This document shows positions 63,689-64,000 of a stretch of DNA of 64,000 nucleotides, one piece after another. The translations under genes and the position numbers were made by a program. The notes beneath the pieces are model-generated. The model did not search any database. It was not told the origin of the DNA and saw only the letters and a program-made list of their open reading frames with translations. Location: assembly GCF_039962255.1 (NCBI RefSeq), contig NZ_JAMPKY010000006.1:186001-250000 (forward strand), written 5' to 3'. Source of the DNA: Leptolyngbya subtilissima AS-A7 (GTDB taxonomy: Bacteria > Cyanobacteriota > Cyanobacteriia > Phormidesmidales > Phormidesmidaceae). Within the stretch, counting starts at the first letter, position 1; every line of letters starts with the position of its first letter.

Positions 63689-64000
63689 ATGGCGACTTCG
63701 TCGCGCTCGTTTCAAAGCCAAACCGTGGCCCGCTTGGTGGCGGGATATCAGCAGATGGCCCACAGCACCGGGCAGTGGCTGCGGCAGGGGCGCACCGCAG
63801 CGGTTTGGGGTCTGCAAGTAGCCGTTTACCCCTTCTACGCAGCGGTGCAGGGGCTAAGAATGGGCGCTCGGCAGTTGCAAGCCACCCGTCCCTGGCGGCC
63901 GGTTTGGGCCAAACTCACGGGAGCACTCCCTGCAGAACTGGTAGCAGCAGACACACCGATTCGCGCCTTGCTGTCGGTCATTCAACCACCGGTAGTCCAC
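63689..64000 (+). CDS. Hypothetical protein, 3' part beyond the window
   Basis: The frame is open from the ATG at 63689 to the right edge (104 codons seen). The sequence is Gln/Ala/Arg-rich with amphipathic helices (ATSSRSFQSQTVARLVAGY, then WGLQVAVYPFYAAVQGL). No family is recognised in this part. It diverges from the alpha-mannosidase with only 45 bases between start codons, so the two share a promoter region. Confidence 0.7.
   Translation, partial: MATSSRSFQSQTVARLVAGYQQMAHSTGQWLRQGRTAAVWGLQVAVYPFYAAVQGLRMGARQLQATRPWRPVWAKLTGALPAELVAADTPIRALLSVIQPPVVH

Overview
This window is a piece of a cyanobacterial chromosome. The evidence is lineage-specific genes: Mg-protoporphyrin IX methyltransferase (chlM), the ferredoxin:thioredoxin reductase variable chain (ftrV), an arogenate-dehydrogenase-type tyrA, a DUF2839 protein and a PTPA/PEP-CTERM secreted protein. 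The HIP1 octamer GCGATCGC also occurs very often, and a perfect NtcA-type palindrome lies upstream of an ammonium transporter. The many multidomain sensors and G+C-rich coding sequence fit a Leptolyngbya/Nodosilinea-like cyanobacterium, but the genus is only a guess. No rRNA, tRNA, CRISPR array, transposase or integrase was recognised.

Layout. 1-5.6 kb: a GTPase cut by the left edge, a DICT-GAF histidine kinase, and amt with a strong terminator and an NtcA box. 5.6-9.5 kb: purE, chlM, DUF423, small unknown genes, ftrV, and a solute-binding protein without a signal peptide. 9.4-13.3 kb: a 1271-residue PAS/GAF/GGDEF/EAL protein whose first GAF domain has both cysteines of a DXCF cyanobacteriochrome. 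13.5-17.5 kb: GH24 lysozyme, M16 protease plus fructosamine-kinase-like pair, and a retropepsin-like protein with a small partner. 17.9-24.7 kb: copper P-type ATPase, glpD, gpsA and an unknown protein. 24.7-34.2 kb: an accessory-like stretch with long intergenic regions, a rhodanese fold lacking its cysteine, a frameshifted HAD phosphatase, PTPA-CTERM, DUF2267, an unknown secreted protein, prmC, a repeat-bearing M15 peptidase and a HAD IIB hydrolase. 34.8-45.8 kb: pntA-pntB, DUF4340, purU, a decayed DUF4160 next to an intact DUF2442, dxr, an ArsR regulator, penicillin-binding protein 2 and a membrane-anchored TAXI protein. 45.8-56.8 kb: a helical-repeat membrane protein, DUF2839, GNAT, a degenerate DinG-like helicase, tyrA, a DUF4258/YgiT toxin-antitoxin-like pair, a second histidine kinase, an RHH-type protein and lepA. 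56.8-64 kb: a hairpin-rich gap, a hemerythrin-like protein, GT2, a coiled-coil membrane protein, a GH38 alpha-mannosidase and a gene cut by the right edge.

How the genes fit together. Most of the window is housekeeping: purine and one-carbon (purE, purU), tetrapyrrole (chlM), isoprenoid (dxr), tyrosine (tyrA), redox (pntAB, ftrV, glpD/gpsA), translation quality (prmC, lepA) and wall synthesis (PBP2, lysozyme, M15). Signalling genes are mixed in. GlpD and GpsA side by side could form a glycerol-3-phosphate shuttle passing NAD(P)H electrons to the quinone pool.

The most unusual signals are: the probable light-sensing c-di-GMP enzyme with a Cys/His-rich insertion in its GGDEF domain; a dispersed CCCATCCA-type repeat that sits just upstream of several start codons and also forms a four-copy octamer inside the alpha-mannosidase gene, where a copy-number change would shift the frame; a DinG-like protein that has lost its ATPase motifs; and a roughly 950-base gap with four strong inverted repeats upstream of the hemerythrin-like gene. 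No complete new defence or biosynthetic system was found.
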